This document shows, one piece after another, positions 1-8,377 of a stretch of DNA of 64,000 nucleotides. The stretch is from Calditrichota bacterium (GTDB taxonomy: Bacteria; Calditrichota; Calditrichia; Calditrichales; J004). A program made the translations under genes and the position numbers. The stretch spans positions 62,001 through 126,000 of the forward strand of contig JABFGF010000001.1 in assembly GCA_013112635.1 (NCBI GenBank), written 5' to 3'. The notes beneath the pieces were generated by a model, which was given only the letters and a program-made list of their open reading frames with translations, was not told the origin of the DNA and made no database searches. Every line of letters starts with the position of its first letter. The stretch's first letter is position 1.

Positions 1-2
1 GT

Positions 3-578
3 TTTACTCAGTGCCCGCTAACTTTGGATTATGGAGTTCTGTTAACATTGCTGGAAGACATCAAAATTGCTGATAAAAATTGGGATGGAACGGCCATTGG
101 CATGGGGATTGTAAATGCGGTTAACAGGTTGCGCGATAGTAAAACCAAAAGCAAAATTATCATTCTGTTAACAGATGGTGTTAATAATCGCGGCCAGGTA
201 GCACCATTAACAGCTGCCCAAATTGCTAAAGCTTTTGATATAAAAATTTATACTATCGGGGCGGGGAAACACGGCACAGCAATGTATCCGGTTGATGATC
301 CATACTTTGGAAAAAAATATGTCCCAATGCAGGTTGATATTGATGAAGAAGTTTTAACAAATATTGCTGATTTGACTGGAGCTAAATATTTCCGGGCAAC
401 AGATACAAAAAAGTTAAAAGAAGTTTATGATGAAATAAGTGAATTGGAAAAGACCCAAATTGAAGTTTTAGAATTTACCCGCTATGAGGAGCTTTTTGTT
501 TATTTTCTTGCGATAGCACTTTTTTCATTTCTGGTGGAGATTGTCCTGGCCAACACTTATTTCAGGAGAATACCCTAA
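3..578 (+). CDS. batA: BatA, vWA-domain membrane protein (5' end outside window)
   Basis: This is the C-terminal part of a von Willebrand factor A protein of the Bat (Bacteroides aerotolerance) operon. The frame is open from the window edge; residues before the TTG at 24 (FTQCPLTL) also fit a vWA fold, so TTG is not a true start. Visible vWA elements are the MIDAS Thr in DGTAIGMGI and the strand LLTDGVNNRG. A transmembrane helix (YFLAIALFSFLVEIVLA) lies near the C-terminus, as in BatA. The batB paralogue follows 107 bp downstream. In the family, the Bat proteins work with an upstream MoxR ATPase and DUF58 protein; those genes would lie before this window. The domain call is firm; the cellular role is known only loosely. 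Confidence 0.93.
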   Translation, partial: FTQCPLTLDYGVLLTLLEDIKIADKNWDGTAIGMGIVNAVNRLRDSKTKSKIIILLTDGVNNRGQVAPLTAAQIAKAFDIKIYTIGAGKHGTAMYPVDDPYFGKKYVPMQVDIDEEVLTNIADLTGAKYFRATDTKKLKEVYDEISELEKTQIEVLEFTRYEELFVYFLAIALFSFLVEIVLANTYFRRIP

Positions 579-590
579 CAAAGAATTTAT

Positions 591-673
591 GAATTATTGA
601 TTATTGGAATAGTGAAATGTTTATATAATAAATTTCTTCCCAACAATTCACTTATTCATTAATTCAATAATCC
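591..673. repeat. Imperfect inverted repeat between batA and batB
   Basis: The arms at 591-616 and 647-673 are imperfect reverse complements, rich in ATTATTGAAT-type units, with about a 30-nt loop. It occupies most of the batA-batB gap inside an otherwise compact operon. It could be a short dispersed intergenic element or an mRNA processing or stability hairpin. There is no T-tract, so it is unlikely to terminate transcription. Whether other copies exist in the genome cannot be seen here. Confidence 0.45.
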
Positions 674-685
674 TAAGGTTTTATT

Positions 686-1705
686 ATGGAAGTTCTAAGA
701 TTTGCAAACCCGTCTTACTTGTATGGCTTATGGGCAGTTTTTCTCATAACAGCTTTCTATATTTATGTTTTTCGTAGCCGTGAAAAATTGCTTAAAAAAT
801 TTGGGCATATTGAAATTTTACAAAAAATGATGCCCGGTTATAAAAACAGCCGTCGCATTTGGAAAGCAGCTTTAATTCACCTGGCTTTTATTAGCCTGGT
901 ATTGGCTATTTCCGGCCCGCAAATTGGCACTGCAATGGAGGATGTGAAACGGGAAGGGATTGATATAATTGTCGCCCTTGACGTATCTCTGAGCATGCAG
1001 GCTGAGGATATCGCTCCCAACAGACTGGAAAAAGCAAAGTATGAAGTTAATAAGCTGATTGACATTTTGGAAGGTGATCGTATCGGTCTTGTGGCATTTG
1101 CGGGTATGGCCCATGTTCAGGCACCTTTAACATTGGATTATTCTGCGGCACGTTTATTTTTGCGGTTGATGGAAACTAATCTTATTCCGCAACCCGGAAC
1201 AGCCATTGGTGATGCAATTCGCACAGCACAAAAAGCATTCAATCAAAAAGAGAGAAAGCACAAAGTTCTTATTTTAATTACAGATGGTGAAGATCATGAA
1301 AGCGATCCTTTAAAAGCTGCAGAAGAGGCAGCACAGGAAGGAATAATAATTTATACAATAGGTTTAGGATCGCCACAAGGTGTACCAATTCCGCTGATTA
1401 ATAAATATGGCAATAAAGAAGGGTTTAAAAAGGACCGCAAAGGTAATGTTGTAACAACCAAACTGGATGCCACAACCCTTCAACAAATTGCTTATGCTAC
1501 TGAGGGGAAATATTATATTTCGACATCCGGTGAAGCTGAGCTTGATGAAATCTATAAAGAAGTTAGCCAGATGGAAAAAAAGGAGCTGACCTCAAGGCAA
1601 TTTTCACAATATGAAAACCGCTTTCAAATATTTGTTGCTTTAGCAATACTGTTTTTGTTGATTGAAACTTTTTTACCAGTTACCGTAAAAATTGAACGAC
1701 CTTAA
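686..1705 (+). CDS. batB: BatB, vWA-domain membrane protein
   Basis: This is a 339-residue Bat-operon vWA protein. It has two N-terminal membrane segments (residues about 12-30 and 58-77), then a vWA domain with an intact MIDAS: DVSLSMQ near residue 95, Thr in GTAIGDAI, and ITDGEDHE. A C-terminal transmembrane helix (FVALAILFLLIETFLP) anchors it. This is the standard BatA/BatB architecture. The MIDAS is expected to bind a divalent metal and a partner protein in the periplasm. The gene is followed 30 bp later by the TPR genes and then batD and batE, the canonical order. Bat proteins have been linked to aerotolerance and envelope stress, but their biochemical activity is unresolved. Confidence 0.95.
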   Translation: MEVLRFANPSYLYGLWAVFLITAFYIYVFRSREKLLKKFGHIEILQKMMPGYKNSRRIWKAALIHLAFISLVLAISGPQIGTAMEDVKREGIDIIVALDVSLSMQAEDIAPNRLEKAKYEVNKLIDILEGDRIGLVAFAGMAHVQAPLTLDYSAARLFLRLMETNLIPQPGTAIGDAIRTAQKAFNQKERKHKVLILITDGEDHESDPLKAAEEAAQEGIIIYTIGLGSPQGVPIPLINKYGNKEGFKKDRKGNVVTTKLDATTLQQIAYATEGKYYISTSGEAELDEIYKEVSQMEKKELTSRQFSQYENRFQIFVALAILFLLIETFLPVTVKIERP

Positions 1706-1735
1706 ACTATCAATTAGAAAGATAAATAACATAGA

Positions 1736-2395
1736 ATGTTTTTTTCAAAGATAAGACAATTGTTCACATTGCTGATTTTAGTTCCAATTATTACAAATGC
1801 TCAAAGCCTTCGTGAAAAGGTAAATAAAGGAAATGAGCATTACAGCCAATCTGAATATGAGCTTGCAATTAATAAATATAAAGATGCGTTATTGGATGAT
1901 CCTTTAAATGAAAGGATTTTATTTAATGAAGCAGATGCCTTGTATAAAATGGAAAAATATGACGAAGCTTTGGAAGGTTTTCAGAAAATTCTTGGAAGTA
2001 AAGATTTGAACCTGGCATCTCAGGCACATTTTAATATTGGAAACGTACACTTTAAGCAAGAGAAATTAACAGAAAGTATCTATGCCTATAAAAAAGCGTT
2101 GGAGTTAAACTCTTCGGATTATGATGCGAAATATAACCTGGAACTGGCTCGGGCAAAACTGAAAGAACAATCTGAGAAACAAGAACAAAAAAACGATGAA
2201 AAACAGGAAAATATTGAACCGAGTGATTACGCAAAAAAAATAAAAGAGCAAGCAGAGGCTCTGGCTTCTCAAGGGTTGTTTAAGCAAGCCCTGAGTTTAA
2301 TGAACCGGGAATTAAAAAATGATCCGACCATTGCGGCGTTTAAGAAGTTTTCAGAACGGTTGCAAAATGTTGTAGATATTGATGAGGGTGTTTAG
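1736..2395 (+). CDS. batC: TPR protein, first half of a BatC-like pair
   Basis: This 219-residue protein has a signal peptide (cleavage after about NAQ, residues 21-23) and tetratricopeptide repeats over residues about 28-130, including NEHYSQSEYELAINKYKDAL and HFNIGNVHFKQEKLTESIYA. A charged Lys/Glu/Gln stretch follows (about 145-165), then another helical hairpin. The position between batB and batD matches BatC, a periplasmic TPR protein thought to form a scaffold with the vWA proteins. It lacks the usual BatC tail motif, which is instead found in the next gene 2 bp downstream, so the BatC function appears shared between two genes. A frameshift is unlikely because the second gene has its own signal peptide. 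Confidence 0.85.
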   Translation: MFFSKIRQLFTLLILVPIITNAQSLREKVNKGNEHYSQSEYELAINKYKDALLDDPLNERILFNEADALYKMEKYDEALEGFQKILGSKDLNLASQAHFNIGNVHFKQEKLTESIYAYKKALELNSSDYDAKYNLELARAKLKEQSEKQEQKNDEKQENIEPSDYAKKIKEQAEALASQGLFKQALSLMNRELKNDPTIAAFKKFSERLQNVVDIDEGV

Positions 2396-2397
2396 AT

Positions 2398-2928
2398 TTG
2401 AAATTTTTAATAATATTAATTTTGTTTAGTAGCCCGCTATTAGCAAATGAGGAGATTTTTAATAAATCTGCTAACCTCTATATTAATGGCAATCTGCAGG
2501 AAGCCGGGCGACTAATCCAAACGGCTTTACAGGCTGACCCTTCCAATGAAAAACTGAGGGCATTGCTGGATAAAATCCGCGAAGAACTGGAACAAGAGAA
2601 GCAAGACTCTCAGGGTGAAAATAGCCAGGATCAGCAGCAAGAGGAACAAGAGCAGGAACAACAGCAAGGCGAAGATCAGCAGGAGCAAGAAGGCCAGGAA
2701 GAAAAAGAGGAACAACAAAAGCAGGAAGAGCAACAGCAGCAGGAAGCTGAAAAGAATGAACAGGAAGAACAGGAAAAACAACAGCAGGCCCAGGCAGAAA
2801 AAGAAGAAGAAATAAACAAAGAAGAAGCAGAACGTATTTTAAAGGCCTTGCAAGCTGAAGAGCAGGATGCCCAAAAAAGAAAAGCACCGGTACAAGGTAC
2901 ACGGCGTGCACGAGGTAAAGATTGGTGA
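2398..2928 (+). CDS. Glu/Gln-rich periplasmic protein with BatC-type tail
   Basis: This 176-residue protein starts with TTG 2 bp after the preceding stop; the resulting N-terminus MKFLIILILFSSPLLA is a good signal peptide, which supports that start. Residues about 18-62 form one or two TPR-like helical hairpins. Residues about 63-140 are an almost pure Glu/Gln/Lys tract, probably a long helix or coiled coil. The C-terminus (NKEEAERILKALQAEEQ, then a basic RKAPVQGTRRARGKDW) resembles the ending seen in BatC proteins. The purine-rich codons keep several other frames open here, but only this frame has a signal peptide and domain logic. It is probably translationally coupled to the upstream TPR gene. 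Confidence 0.82.
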   Translation: MKFLIILILFSSPLLANEEIFNKSANLYINGNLQEAGRLIQTALQADPSNEKLRALLDKIREELEQEKQDSQGENSQDQQQEEQEQEQQQGEDQQEQEGQEEKEEQQKQEEQQQQEAEKNEQEEQEKQQQAQAEKEEEINKEEAERILKALQAEEQDAQKRKAPVQGTRRARGKDW

Positions 2929-2953
2929 GTTTAATTTCTCAAAGTTTAAGTAA

Positions 2954-4804
2954 ATGATAAAAAATTTCAAATTTCAAAAATCAAATTTCAAAATTGGGGC
3001 AATCCCGGTTATACTAATTTCCTTAATTTTGGTATTCCCTGAATTATGTCTGGCACAGGACGTAAACATAAAAGCTTTTGTATCAAAGAATAAAATTAAC
3101 AGTGAAGAGCGATTTGAATACTCTGTAGAAGTTAGTGGTAAATCAACCAGCTTGCCTGATATAAAGTTTGCTGAGTTGAAAGATTTCTTTGTGCTGTCCG
3201 GTCCAAATCAATCAACAAATATTCAATTTGTGAATGGGGCAATGACCTCATCAAAAACTCTTTCTTTTGTTCTCAAACCGCGTAAAGTGGGGCAGCTTGT
3301 TATTGGCAAAGCAACACTGGAATTTAAAGGTACTACCTACGAAACAAAGCCAATAACGATCAATGTTACAAAAGCTAATCCGGCAGCTCAAAAACAACAA
3401 ACCCAACGGAACAATCAAAATAATAATCAAATTTCTTCTGATAATATTTTTTTAAGAAGCCATATTTCTAAAAAGAAAGCATTTATTGGTGAACAAATTG
3501 TTGTTGAATATAAACTCTATTTTAAAGTAAATGTGCGGACTTATGAATTGGAAAGTATTCCATCAAATGTTGGCTTTTGGACCGAGGATTTTGATTTACC
3601 GCAACGGCCGCAAATAGAAAGTGAAGTTATAAACGGTGTTAATTATCAGGTTGCAACTCTAAAAAAGGTAGCTGCATTCGCAACCCGTGTTGGTGATCTT
3701 GAATTGGACCCTTTGATTGTTAATGTTGAAGCTGTTGTTGCCTCACGCAGAAACAGGCGGAGTTTATTTGATAGCTTTTTTGAACCAAGTGGGCGGTCGG
3801 TTAGAAAACAACTAAGTAGTAAGAAAATAAAACTAAAAATATCAGCATTGCCCGAAAAGAATAAACCGTCTGATTTTGCCGGGGCGGTCGGTGGCTTCAA
3901 TTTCAATGTAAAAGCAGATAAAATTAGTGCTGAGGTTAATGAAGCAGTAACTCTAAAGATCGATTTATCAGGCGCGGGTAATATTAAATTGACCGAACTT
4001 CCAGTACCGGAAATCCCACCGGATATTGAAAAGTATGATCCAAAATTAAGTTCAAATATCTCAAAAAAGGGCGGAATAATAAGCGGTACTAAAAACGCTG
4101 AATATCTGCTCATTCCACGTGTGCCTGGAACTTTTAAAATTAAACCAATTTCTTTTAGTTACTTCGATCCCGTTAAGAAAAAATATTTTACAAAAACAAG
4201 CGGACCACTCGTGCTAAATGTATCGGGAGAAGCCAACCCAACTGCTTCATCGCCAATGGCGGGGTTTAGTAGAAAAGAAGTTACAATGATTGGCCGGGAT
4301 ATCCGCTTTATTAAAGAGAGCACTGTGTTTCAAAAAATATCTGATCGTGGATATTTTTCCGGTACATTGATCGGTGGTTTCATCCTTAGTGTATTTCTTT
4401 TTGCAGGTTTTCTTTTTTATGATGATCATCGCGCTAAAATTGATGGAAATATTGCGCTGAAACGTAACAGATATGCTGGAAAATTAGCAGCTAAATTTTT
4501 GTCGGAAGCTCATAAAAATATACAAATGGATGATGCTAACCTGTTCTATAAATCAGTCAGTGCCGCACTATCAAAATTTGTACAAGATAAATTAAATATT
4601 GAGCTTACTGATTTTAATGTTAAAAATGTTGAAACTGCTTTAAAAAAACGGCAAATAACGGATGACATTATTAAGGATTATACTGATTTAGTTAGTGAAT
4701 GTGACTTTATGCAATTTGCCTCTAATTCCGGATCACAGGAAGAGAAACAGAATATTCTTGAAAAGGCGAAAGTGGTAATCACAAAAATGGAAAAATATAT
4801 TTAA
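2954..4804 (+). CDS. batD: BatD, oxygen-tolerance family membrane protein
   Basis: This 616-residue BatD-family protein has an N-terminal signal (ILISLILVFPELCLAQ), several beta-sandwich segments of the family (FVSKNKINSEERFEYSVEVSG near the mature N-terminus and repeats of that type later), a C-terminal transmembrane helix at about residues 473-492, and a cytoplasmic helical tail of about 120 residues. The location between the BatC-like genes and batE fits. The first codons are encoded by an AATTTCAAA-like repeat (2962-2996), so the extreme N-terminus may be extended and a later start is possible. Its biochemical role is unknown; it is thought to be part of a membrane complex with BatA/B. 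Confidence 0.93.
   Translation: MIKNFKFQKSNFKIGAIPVILISLILVFPELCLAQDVNIKAFVSKNKINSEERFEYSVEVSGKSTSLPDIKFAELKDFFVLSGPNQSTNIQFVNGAMTSSKTLSFVLKPRKVGQLVIGKATLEFKGTTYETKPITINVTKANPAAQKQQTQRNNQNNNQISSDNIFLRSHISKKKAFIGEQIVVEYKLYFKVNVRTYELESIPSNVGFWTEDFDLPQRPQIESEVINGVNYQVATLKKVAAFATRVGDLELDPLIVNVEAVVASRRNRRSLFDSFFEPSGRSVRKQLSSKKIKLKISALPEKNKPSDFAGAVGGFNFNVKADKISAEVNEAVTLKIDLSGAGNIKLTELPVPEIPPDIEKYDPKLSSNISKKGGIISGTKNAEYLLIPRVPGTFKIKPISFSYFDPVKKKYFTKTSGPLVLNVSGEANPTASSPMAGFSRKEVTMIGRDIRFIKESTVFQKISDRGYFSGTLIGGFILSVFLFAGFLFYDDHRAKIDGNIALKRNRYAGKLAAKFLSEAHKNIQMDDANLFYKSVSAALSKFVQDKLNIELTDFNVKNVETALKKRQITDDIIKDYTDLVSECDFMQFASNSGSQEEKQNILEKAKVVITKMEKYI
2962..2996 (+). repeat. AATTTCAAA tandem-like repeat at the batD 5' end
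   Basis: Three degenerate units of AATTTCAAA separated by short A-rich spacers lie immediately after the ATG of batD and encode NFKFQKSNFK. Similar AT-rich strings usually lie in non-coding DNA, so this may be a small insertion that extended the reading frame, or a reason to doubt the annotated start. Confidence 0.5.
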
Positions 4805-4846
4805 GTATTAACCACACATTACAACAGATCAAAAAAATAATTATTT

Positions 4847-5599
4847 ATGTACAAAAAACTATTTACACTTTTCATTCTAATATCGCTAAATCTCGCTTTT
4901 GCTAACCAGGTTCAAGAGCAATTTGATACCGCAAATAAATTGTATCAGGAAAAGCAGTTTGAGGACGCTATTGAGACTTATGAAAAAATAATCTTAGCAG
5001 GATTTGAGAGTGGCGATTTATACTTTAACCTGGGCAATGCATATTATAAAACAGGAAATATTGCCAGGTCTCGATTAAACTATGAACGCGCTCTACTTTG
5101 GATGGAAGGCGATGATGATTTAGCTCAAAACCTTGAATTGTTAAAACTTCGGCTCGTTGATCAGATTGAGCCGACTCCAAAAATATTTATTTCAGCCTGG
5201 TGGGAAAAGTTACTTAAACTGTTTAATATGGATCTGCTTGGTTATTTTGTTTTAGGTCTGCTTTGGCTCACTTTAGTATTGGCCTCATTGCTTTTGCATT
5301 ATAGAAAACGGGGATTAAATAGATTTAAAACTGTTTTTGTACTTTCATTGATTCTTTGGATTTTGATTGGAACAATCTGGATCTCCAAAATTTACCAGTT
5401 TGAAACAGAGAACTATGGCATTATATTAAAAAGTACTGTCACAATTCATTCAGAGCCAGCTGAAGACGCAACCGAACTCTTTGTAATCCATGAAGGCACA
5501 AAAGTGCAAATAGAAGGCAAAACTGATTCTTGGTTTGAAATTCGTCTTGAAGACGGAAAAACAGGATGGCTTATGTTTGATGCTGTTGAAATCATTTAA
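4847..5599 (+). CDS. batE: BatE, TPR plus SH3-like membrane protein
   Basis: This 250-residue protein has a signal peptide (ending near LAFA), two TPR units (residues about 22-95; DTANKLYQEKQFEDAIETYE and LGNAYYKTGNIARSRLNYE), two transmembrane helices (about 128-150 and 160-180), and a C-terminal bacterial SH3-like domain (about 188-250, with VTIHSEPAEDATELFVIHEG and DGKTGWLMFDAVEII). This is the standard BatE architecture. The SH3-like part is expected to face the periplasm and may bind peptidoglycan or peptide. It is followed 9 bp later by the SPOR lipoprotein, likely in the same transcript. Confidence 0.92.
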   Translation: MYKKLFTLFILISLNLAFANQVQEQFDTANKLYQEKQFEDAIETYEKIILAGFESGDLYFNLGNAYYKTGNIARSRLNYERALLWMEGDDDLAQNLELLKLRLVDQIEPTPKIFISAWWEKLLKLFNMDLLGYFVLGLLWLTLVLASLLLHYRKRGLNRFKTVFVLSLILWILIGTIWISKIYQFETENYGIILKSTVTIHSEPAEDATELFVIHEGTKVQIEGKTDSWFEIRLEDGKTGWLMFDAVEII

Positions 5600-5608
5600 A
5601 GGAATTCT

Positions 5609-6103
5609 ATGAAAACTTTGACAACTCTTATTGTATTTACACTTTTAATTGCCTGCTCATCAACTCAAAAAACGGTTGTACAAGATACTGAAAATAGCGG
5701 ATCTGGTTATGATGAGTCTTTTGACCCGAACACTTTAAATGATGATGATATTGTAATCGCAAAACTTGAAAACGTGGTACCGGAATCTAAAACTAAGGAT
5801 ATTGAAAATTCTCTGGATGAAGGGGAAATTAAATTCCGAGAAGGAAATGGTTTTCGCGTACAATTAGTTGCAACCAAAAATATCGAAGCTGCTACATTAA
5901 CTGAATCTGAAGCAAAGGATATTTTTAATTCAAAATACACGGTTTATTTAATTTTTGATGCACCTCTTTATAAAGTCCGTGTAGGTGACGCTGCAAATCG
6001 CAATGCTGCTGAAGAAATCCGGGAAATGGCTAAGAATTATGGATACCGTGAGGCGTTTATTGTGCCAAGCAAAGTAAATATACCTGTCAAGAATTCCTTT
6101 TAA
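5609..6103 (+). CDS. SPOR-domain lipoprotein
   Basis: This 164-residue lipoprotein has the lipobox LIAC (Cys16) after a short hydrophobic signal. An acidic linker leads to a C-terminal SPOR-like domain (residues about 88-155), recognised by FRVQLVATKNIEAA, YLIFDAPLYKVRVGDAANRNAAEEIREMAKNYG split over two strands and a helix, and AFIVPS. SPOR domains bind denuded glycan strands in septal peptidoglycan. It lies 9 bp after batE with the RBS AAGGAATT and is probably the last gene of the bat transcript. This suggests a tie between the Bat complex and the cell wall, but that is inference. Confidence 0.85.
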   Translation: MKTLTTLIVFTLLIACSSTQKTVVQDTENSGSGYDESFDPNTLNDDDIVIAKLENVVPESKTKDIENSLDEGEIKFREGNGFRVQLVATKNIEAATLTESEAKDIFNSKYTVYLIFDAPLYKVRVGDAANRNAAEEIREMAKNYGYREAFIVPSKVNIPVKNSF

Positions 6104-6231
6104 GAATAATCTATGTTTGCATTCCGCGGATTAGTCAAAATTTCTGCTAACTTTTCGCTCAAATCTTTGTATATTATACCCTCATCTGCAAGACAAATTA
6201 ACTAAACATTTTTTTTATAAGGGGATTGTAA

Positions 6232-8328
6232 ATGAAAAAACTAATTTTGTTAATCTTAACTAGCATGGTTTTAATTATGTGTACAAAACAAGAAGTACAA
6301 AATCCTTTTTTTAGTGAATGGAAAACGCCATATGGCATTGCACCATTCGATCAAATAAGTGAAGAACATTATGTACCTGCCTTTAAAAAAGGTATGGAGG
6401 ATCAACTGGCGGCCATTGAAAAAATTACAGCCAACCCGGAAGCTCCAACATTTGTCAACACGATAGAAGCACTTGAAAAAAGTGATCCTTTATTGACAAA
6501 TGTCAGTTATGTTTTTTTCAATCTAAATTCTGCAAATACAAACGATACAATGCAGGCAATCAATAAAGAAATAACCCCATTATTATCCAAACACAATGAC
6601 GACCGGAATTTAAATCCTGATTTATTCCAAAGAGTAAAAACACTTTATGATACCAAGGATGGTTTAGGATTAACAGGTGAACAAACACAGCTTTTAACAG
6701 ATTATTACAAAGGGTTTGTTCGTGGTGGTGCCAATTTATCTGATGAAAACAAAGCTAAGTTCCGCGAAATAAATGGAGAACTTTCTGTATTGGCTGTTCA
6801 GTTTGGCGAAAATGTATTAAAGGAAGATAATGCTTTTGAAATGGTTTTGGAAAATGAAGAAGATTTAGCCGGGTTGCCGGAATCTGTACGAAATGCTGCT
6901 GCTGAAGCCGCGAAAGAAAAAGGCTATGAAGGTAAGTGGCTTTTTACTCCACACAAACCAAGCTGGATTCCATTCCTTACATTTTCAGAGCGACGTGATC
7001 TGCGTGAAAAGCTTTATGGTGGCTATATAAATCGTGGTGACAATAATAATGAATTCGACAATAAAAAAATTATAGCCAAGATGGTCAACTTACGTATTCG
7101 CAAAGCAAACCTGCTTGGGTATGAAACACATTCCCATTTTGTTTTAGAAGAACGGATGGCCAAAACACCGGGCAATGTATACAATCTTTTAAACAAGATT
7201 TGGCCTCCGGCCCTTAAAATGGCTAAAAAAGAACGCGCTATGATGCAGAAAATGATTGATAAAGATGGTGGCGATTTTAAGCTTGCTGCTTCAGACTGGT
7301 GGTATTATGCAGAGAAAATCCGTAAAGAAAAATTTGATTTAAATGAAGATGAAATTCGCCCATATCTAAAAATTGACAATGTAATTTCCGGATCTTTTAT
7401 TCTTGCAGAAAAACTTTTTGGGCTGTCTTTTGAAGAACGCACAGATATTCCAAAATATCATGAAGATGTTAAAACGTATGTTGTTAAAGAAGCAGACGGC
7501 ACAATGGTTGGCGTTTATCTTTCTGACTGGTTTTACCGCGGAAGCAAACGTGGCGGTGCCTGGATGAATTCCTTCCGTAAACAAAGCGCAATGGATGGTA
7601 AAAAAGTGTTACCAATTATTTACAATGTTGGAAACTTTACAAAACCAACAGCAGATGCACCTTCTTTATTAAGCCTGGATGAGGCCAATACTTTGTTTCA
7701 TGAATTTGGACATGCGCTTCACGGTTTATTATCCGATTGCACATATCCATCTATTTCCGGGACTAGTGTACCCAGGGATTTTGTGGAATTTCCGTCACAG
7801 GTTTTGGAAAATTGGGTTCTGGAACCTGAAATGTTAAATCTTTATGCCAAGCATTATCAAACCGGTGAAATAATGCCTGCTTCTTTGATTGAAAAAATAG
7901 AGAAAGCCGGTAAATTTAACCAGGGTTTTACAACTGTTGAATACATGGCAGCAGCACTTCTGGATATGGCGTACCACACATTGACTAATGAAGATCCGAA
8001 TCTGGATATTAATAAGTTTGAAAAGAAAGTGTTAGACGACCTGGGATTGATTCCGGAAATTATCAGCCGTTATCGCACAACTTATTTCCGCCACATTACC
8101 GGCGGATATTCTTCAGGCTATTATAGCTATATCTGGTCAGAAATTATGGATGCTGACACGTTTGGAGCTTTTAAAGAAAAAGGCATCTTCGATAAGGAAA
8201 CTGCCGATTCATATCGTAATAATATTTTGGCAAAAGGCGGGACAGTAGAAGCAATGGAAATGTTTAAGAATTTCCGTGGCCGTGAACCTGAAACAGAACC
8301 GTTACTTAAAAAACGCGGGCTAAAATAA
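6232..8328 (+). CDS. dcp: M3-family peptidyl-dipeptidase (Dcp-like) lipoprotein
   Basis: This 698-residue zinc metallopeptidase of family M3 cleaves oligopeptides, in Dcp releasing C-terminal dipeptides. The zinc motif HEFGHALHG lies at about residues 490-498, with the downstream ligand region FPSQVLENW about 25 residues later. Length and the N-terminal SEWKTPYGIAPFDQI segment are typical of the Dcp/oligopeptidase A group. A lipobox (LIMC, Cys17) predicts an outer-membrane or periplasmic lipoprotein instead of the cytosolic location of E. coli Dcp. The RBS AAGGGGA sits 8 nt upstream. It stands alone and ends at a strong terminator. Confidence 0.95.
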   Translation: MKKLILLILTSMVLIMCTKQEVQNPFFSEWKTPYGIAPFDQISEEHYVPAFKKGMEDQLAAIEKITANPEAPTFVNTIEALEKSDPLLTNVSYVFFNLNSANTNDTMQAINKEITPLLSKHNDDRNLNPDLFQRVKTLYDTKDGLGLTGEQTQLLTDYYKGFVRGGANLSDENKAKFREINGELSVLAVQFGENVLKEDNAFEMVLENEEDLAGLPESVRNAAAEAAKEKGYEGKWLFTPHKPSWIPFLTFSERRDLREKLYGGYINRGDNNNEFDNKKIIAKMVNLRIRKANLLGYETHSHFVLEERMAKTPGNVYNLLNKIWPPALKMAKKERAMMQKMIDKDGGDFKLAASDWWYYAEKIRKEKFDLNEDEIRPYLKIDNVISGSFILAEKLFGLSFEERTDIPKYHEDVKTYVVKEADGTMVGVYLSDWFYRGSKRGGAWMNSFRKQSAMDGKKVLPIIYNVGNFTKPTADAPSLLSLDEANTLFHEFGHALHGLLSDCTYPSISGTSVPRDFVEFPSQVLENWVLEPEMLNLYAKHYQTGEIMPASLIEKIEKAGKFNQGFTTVEYMAAALLDMAYHTLTNEDPNLDINKFEKKVLDDLGLIPEIISRYRTTYFRHITGGYSSGYYSYIWSEIMDADTFGAFKEKGIFDKETADSYRNNILAKGGTVEAMEMFKNFRGREPETEPLLKKRGLK

Positions 8329-8339
8329 ATAATATTTGT

Positions 8340-8377
8340 GATCATGCAGGGATAATCTCTGCATGATCTTTTTTTTA
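8340..8377. terminator. Bidirectional Rho-independent terminator
   Basis: A perfect 10-bp stem (8340-8349 with 8359-8368) with a 9-nt loop is followed by a run of eight T on the + strand. It ends the M3 peptidase transcript; on the minus strand it lies just after the stop of the isomerase gene, where an A-rich stretch precedes it. Confidence 0.92.

Noticed and set aside
2483-2911. Long minus-strand and shifted-frame open frames over the Glu/Gln-rich gene
   Set aside because: They result from the purine-rich repeat and are leucine or phenylalanine strings without a start signal or domain.
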